DNA of 64,000 bases from Dorea_D hominis (GTDB lineage Bacteria > Bacillota > Clostridia > Lachnospirales > Lachnospiraceae). The number at the start of each line of letters is the position of its first letter. Position 1 is the stretch's first letter. Where the stretch lies: assembly GCF_014287705.1 (NCBI RefSeq), contig NZ_JACOOY010000004.1, forward strand, positions 124,001 through 188,000. Direction: 5' to 3'. Positions 61,501 to 64,000 of this stretch are shown piece after piece. Made by a program: the position numbers and the translations under genes. Below the pieces are notes generated by a model that searched no databases, was not told the DNA's origin, and was given only the letters and a program-made list of their open reading frames with translations.

Positions 61501-64000
61501 CTGGACTTTGACCTTGCTCCCTACATAATATCTTGGTGTATGGAATGTTTCTGCCATGAACCGTGTAATGTAATCCTCGGAGATCCAGGTTGCCCCAAGT
61601 CTTGCCTCAATCTCTGACGCATCCAGATCTTTTGGCTGTACCTGCTCCAAATACTGCACGTTCACCTGATATTCCGGATGATCTTCTGCAAACTGTTTTG
61701 CGATCTGCAGTTTCTCCCTCACATTTCCAGAAAGATATTCGTCCGACGGCTCCCATTTTTCACTGATCGGATTCTTAAAGATCACCCCTGCCAGTTCTTC
61801 GGTAAGTTCTGCTTCTGTTTTCCCGGAAAGCTGTGCCATATAGGAAAGGTCAACGCCTGCCCTCTCACCAATGGAAACCGCAAGTGCTTCACTGGCAGTA
61901 TCCACGGAAGTTACCGTTTCTGCCCTGCGGATTGTCCTTTTGGTAAAAATATCCGCTTTCCGTTTCAGTTCTCCCTTATCATCCAGAAATTCCAGAGAAG
62001 TCAAAAGACAATAGCTGCTGTCCTGGCTAAATGCCCGCTTATTGGCATTACTGCTAAGCAGACCATACTTTGCTGTAAAAGTATCATATTCTTCATTAAG
62101 TTTTTCCTGCAGCTTTGTGATCTGTTCATCGCTTCCCTCTTCCATCTGGCACTGGATCAGTTCATTCGTAATATCACGAATCTTCACCATCCCTTTGACA
62201 CGTTCCGCTGTCATTGCCGGAAGCTCCATGCGGTTCATCACAGAGTTTTCCCGGTAATAAACTTCATCATCTACCACAGTAAAACTAAAATTCTTTACCT
62301 CCGGGTCTGCCGGAATAGAGACAACATCCTCTTCCAGCTCTGTATCCGAAAGTTCCAGTTCCGTGATCGTACCATGGATATTCTGGACAGCTTCCTTTAA
62401 TTGTTCTTCTAAGGTAATTCCTTCTTTTGGTTTTACGGTCACTTCCTGCTTTCCATACTGGGTACTTTCTGTAGTAAACTCACCAAGCACCATTTCCGGA
62501 TGCTCTGCAAAATAAGCATTGACTGAATAGCCTTCCGGTGTTTCCTTTAAATTTAACCATTCCGGTTCCTCAATGGATGCCCTGTCCCTTTTCTGGAAAA
62601 ACAGAATATCAGAAACAACGCTGGTATTGGCATTTCTCTGGAACGCATTATTCGGTAATCGGATGGCTCCAAGCAGTTCTGCCCGGTTTGCGATATACTG
62701 TCTCACTGCCGGGTTCTGCTTATCCATCGTTCCACTGGAAGTTACCACTGCAACTACACCGCCCGGACGGACCAGATCAAGGGATTTTGCAATAAAATAA
62801 TCATGGATCATAAAATGATGCCGGTCATATCTGCGGTCACTGACCTGATACGCCCCAAATGGAACATTGCCTATCACACAGTCAAAAAAGCTGTCCGGAT
62901 AACTGGTTTCCTCAAATCCCTGTACTGCAATCTTGTTTTTCTGGTAAAGCTGTTTTGCGATTCTTCCCGAAACCGGGTCGAGTTCCACACCGTACATATT
63001 GGCTTTGCCCATACTCTCCGGGATCAGTCCCATAAAGTTACCGACACCACAGGACGGCTCCAGAATATTTCCCTGTTTCAGTCCCATATTTTCCAGTACT
63101 TCATACATACTTCGGATCACGGTCGGGGACGTATAAAAAGCATTTAAGGTCGATGCCCTTGCTGCACTGTATTCTTCCGGCGATAAAGTATTCTTTAATT
63201 CCAGATACTCATTCGCCCAGCTGCTGTTACTCTCCTCAAATGCCTGTGGGATACCACCCCAGCCAACATAACGGGATAAGATTTCCTGTTCTTCGGGTGT
63301 TGCCAGACGTTCTTCTTTCTCCAAAGTCTGTAACAAATGGATGGCTTCCATATTTGCTTTATACTTTGCTTTCGGACCGCCTGCTCCAAGGTCATTATCC
63401 TGAATCCGAAAGTTATGCGGTTCTGTTACAATCTTTTCTGCTTCCGGTTTCAAATATGGCTGGAATTCTCCTTCATATCCAAACAGTTCATTTTCTCCGG
63501 GAATATAATTGCGTCCGGTTTCCAGGCACCGGAACACATCGGCAGTTGGTGCATTGCTGACTGCATAAAACTCATCATACGAATATTTAGGGAAATCTTC
63601 TGTATGATAGGTCGACAGATGAAGTTCTGTATTGGAACGGGTCTGTGCAACCAGATCTTTTCCCTCTAGTCCTTCCGGCAATACCCCTACTGCTTCAAAG
63701 TGATACCCCTGATACTCAAAAACACCCTCATCCCAGGACTCTGCCAGTTCTTCTGCTGTTTTAGCTGTTGTCTCTTCTTCTGGTTCAGTTGGTTCCTGTC
63801 CCTCAGAATCTTTCGTTGTTTCCTGTTCCTGACTTTCCAGAATAGATTCTTCGGCAGTAACCTCTTCCTCTTCTATTTCCTCCACATCTGACATATCTAC
63901 TACGGTCGGTTCTGTCACTACCTTCGTATCCAAGAAATCAAACATGGTCATCTGGTGCCCGGATGGTTCCGCAAAAGACGGTTCTGCTTCCGGTGTCGGG
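58507..64000 (-). CDS. N6-adenine methylase - SNF2-type helicase, 5' partial
   Basis: At least 1830 codons are visible and the frame is open to the right edge (upstream of an internal ATG at 63951 it reads PSFAEPSGHQMTM). A methyltransferase domain includes NILEPSCGVGNFMGLIP and, in the place of the usual NPPY motif, GNVPFGAYQ. A superfamily 2 helicase has LLAHCVGAGKTFQMIAAG, VDESHSFKNL and DLEQQEGRILRQGNQNDK. The protein ends in a coiled coil. This giant is a hallmark of Tn1549/CTn-like ICEs and probably guards or modifies transferred DNA. Confidence 0.9.
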   Translation of the reverse strand, partial: PTPEAEPSFAEPSGHQMTMFDFLDTKVVTEPTVVDMSDVEEIEEEEVTAEESILESQEQETTKDSEGQEPTEPEEETTAKTAEELAESWDEGVFEYQGYHFEAVGVLPEGLEGKDLVAQTRSNTELHLSTYHTEDFPKYSYDEFYAVSNAPTADVFRCLETGRNYIPGENELFGYEGEFQPYLKPEAEKIVTEPHNFRIQDNDLGAGGPKAKYKANMEAIHLLQTLEKEERLATPEEQEILSRYVGWGGIPQAFEESNSSWANEYLELKNTLSPEEYSAARASTLNAFYTSPTVIRSMYEVLENMGLKQGNILEPSCGVGNFMGLIPESMGKANMYGVELDPVSGRIAKQLYQKNKIAVQGFEETSYPDSFFDCVIGNVPFGAYQVSDRRYDRHHFMIHDYFIAKSLDLVRPGGVVAVVTSSGTMDKQNPAVRQYIANRAELLGAIRLPNNAFQRNANTSVVSDILFFQKRDRASIEEPEWLNLKETPEGYSVNAYFAEHPEMVLGEFTTESTQYGKQEVTVKPKEGITLEEQLKEAVQNIHGTITELELSDTELEEDVVSIPADPEVKNFSFTVVDDEVYYRENSVMNRMELPAMTAERVKGMVKIRDITNELIQCQMEEGSDEQITKLQEKLNEEYDTFTAKYGLLSSNANKRAFSQDSSYCLLTSLEFLDDKGELKRKADIFTKRTIRRAETVTSVDTASEALAVSIGERAGVDLSYMAQLSGKTEAELTEELAGVIFKNPISEKWEPSDEYLSGNVREKLQIAKQFAEDHPEYQVNVQYLEQVQPKDLDASEIEARLGATWISEDYITRFMAETFHTPRYYVGSKVKVQYAEVTGQWNVMGKNVDSYGNALVTSTYGTQRANAYRLLEDALNLRDTKIYDTVQDADGEHRELNRKETMLAQQKQELIKEEFKEWIFKDLHRREDLCKIYNERFNSIRPREYDGSHIQFVGMNPEITLMPHQKNAVAHVLYGNNTLLAHCVGAGKTFQMIAAGMESKRLGLSQKNLYVVPNHLTEQWGSDFLRLYPGANILVATKKDFEPANRKRFCSRIATGDYDAVIIGHTQFEKIPLSRERQIAMLEDQIADITFSIEEAAHQAGQNYTIKQLEKTKKSLQARMKKLNDQTRKDDVVTFEQLGVDRLFVDESHSFKNLFLYTKMRNVAGISQTDAQKSSDMFMKCRYMDELTGGRGITFATGTPVSNSMTELYTIMRYLQYDTLMRMGMGHFDSWAATFGETVTAIELSPEGTGYRAKTRFARFFNLPELISIFKEAADIQTSDMLNLPVPEAEFINEVLKPSEEQQEMVSAFSERAEEVRAGLVNPTVDNMLKITNDGRKCALDQRLLNELLPDAEKSKVNTCVENAFQVWDEGKADRTTQLIFCDLSTPKGDGTFNVYDDVRNKLVARGIPKEEIAFIHEYNTETKKADLFAKVRAGQVRILMGSTPKLGAGTNVQDRLIALHHLDCPWKPSDLEQQEGRILRQGNQNDKVKIFRYVTENTFDAYMWQILENKQKFISQIMTSKSPVRACEDVDDTALSYAEIKALATGNPYIKEKMDLDVQVSKLKLLKANHTSQIYRLESDIAKNFPVQISALKERIAGMQVDSQVVKSVDLQDNDTFAMTVGNVLYEDKKEAGEALIAACAGLKTVSTGGKVGEYHGFTLSASYNMFSNAFELTIKGKCSYKLEIGKDPVGNMQRIHNTLSSIDRKLTESEQKLETVQQQLATAQEEVKKPFPKEAELNEKIERLSELNALLNMDEKGNETIMADEDIGREGSNTDSRDAVEEKELPETADRIHKPSILERLKQEKAQQNTAELTVTQKTAKKKHEQEL

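Noticed and set aside
1..64000. CRISPR arrays, tRNA and rRNA genes
   Set aside because: No regularly spaced repeats of CRISPR type, and no tRNA- or rRNA-like sequences were recognised on reading; a covariance search was not possible.

Overview
The window looks like a gut Lachnospiraceae-type Firmicute (Blautia / Ruminococcus / Dorea-like). The base composition is AT-rich, strong AGGAGG-type ribosome sites precede most genes, and the gene families are typical of that group: ROK regulators, GPH and GntP sugar transporters, and Tn916/Tn1549-like conjugation genes. This is inference from content; no rRNA, tRNA or CRISPR array was found.

Layout. (1) 1-2.1 kb: wreck of a large serine recombinase ending in an rlmD-like 3' tail. 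(2) 2.2-8.5 kb: sugar/uronate operon on the minus strand (mannitol-dehydrogenase-family reductase, GntP permease, HPr-PfkB fusion kinase, VOC protein) with a divergent ROK regulator. (3) 8.5-10.4 kb: debris comprising an internally deleted IS605-type relic, an esterase pseudogene and a recombinase C-terminal fragment. (4) 10.4-17.7 kb: redox cluster (flavin reductase, three flavodoxin-type proteins, two aldo-keto reductases, a 36-residue membrane protein, an anchored hydrolase, a frameshifted DUF4405 gene, LysR) with a recurring AACC-N4-GGTT palindrome. (5) 17.8-25.4 kb: a small integrated element with a serine recombinase overlapping an AEP-primase/helicase gene, and an Abi (HEPN) gene behind its own promoter and a structured RNA. 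(6) 25.5-30.8 kb: a second sugar cluster (PfkB, GPH transporter, VOC protein, Zn-dehydrogenase, ROK) with the same kinds of part as the first. (7) 31.7 kb to the right edge: an integrative conjugative element (ICE) with recombinase, Tn916-like sigma/HTH genes, two peptide-antibiotic-type ABC/two-component cassettes, oriT-like region, MobC, relaxase, an Abi gene, and the large ArdC/YodL and methylase-helicase proteins; it continues past base 64000.

Two observations stand out. First, the Abi gene at 50861-51778 is broken by a 107-bp inversion bounded by perfect 9-bp inverted repeats (51221-51229 and 51319-51327). The opposite strand of that segment encodes the missing conserved part of the protein, and flipping it on paper restores one continuous 305-codon frame. 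This looks like an intragenic DNA switch in a phage-defence gene. Second, all four recombinase genes or relics in the window end exactly at an HVE(T/S)V-type coding sequence that matches the end of the 23S rRNA methyltransferase RlmD/RumA. The locus therefore appears to be a graveyard of rlmD-targeting elements plus one that looks intact.

Working together: the two ROK-controlled operons probably convert and phosphorylate sugar acids or polyols. The redox cluster probably handles quinone, aldehyde or oxidative stress. The ICE carries immunity-type exporters with their sensors. Both Abi genes sit behind compact structured leaders, so RNA-linked control of HEPN toxins is a common theme.
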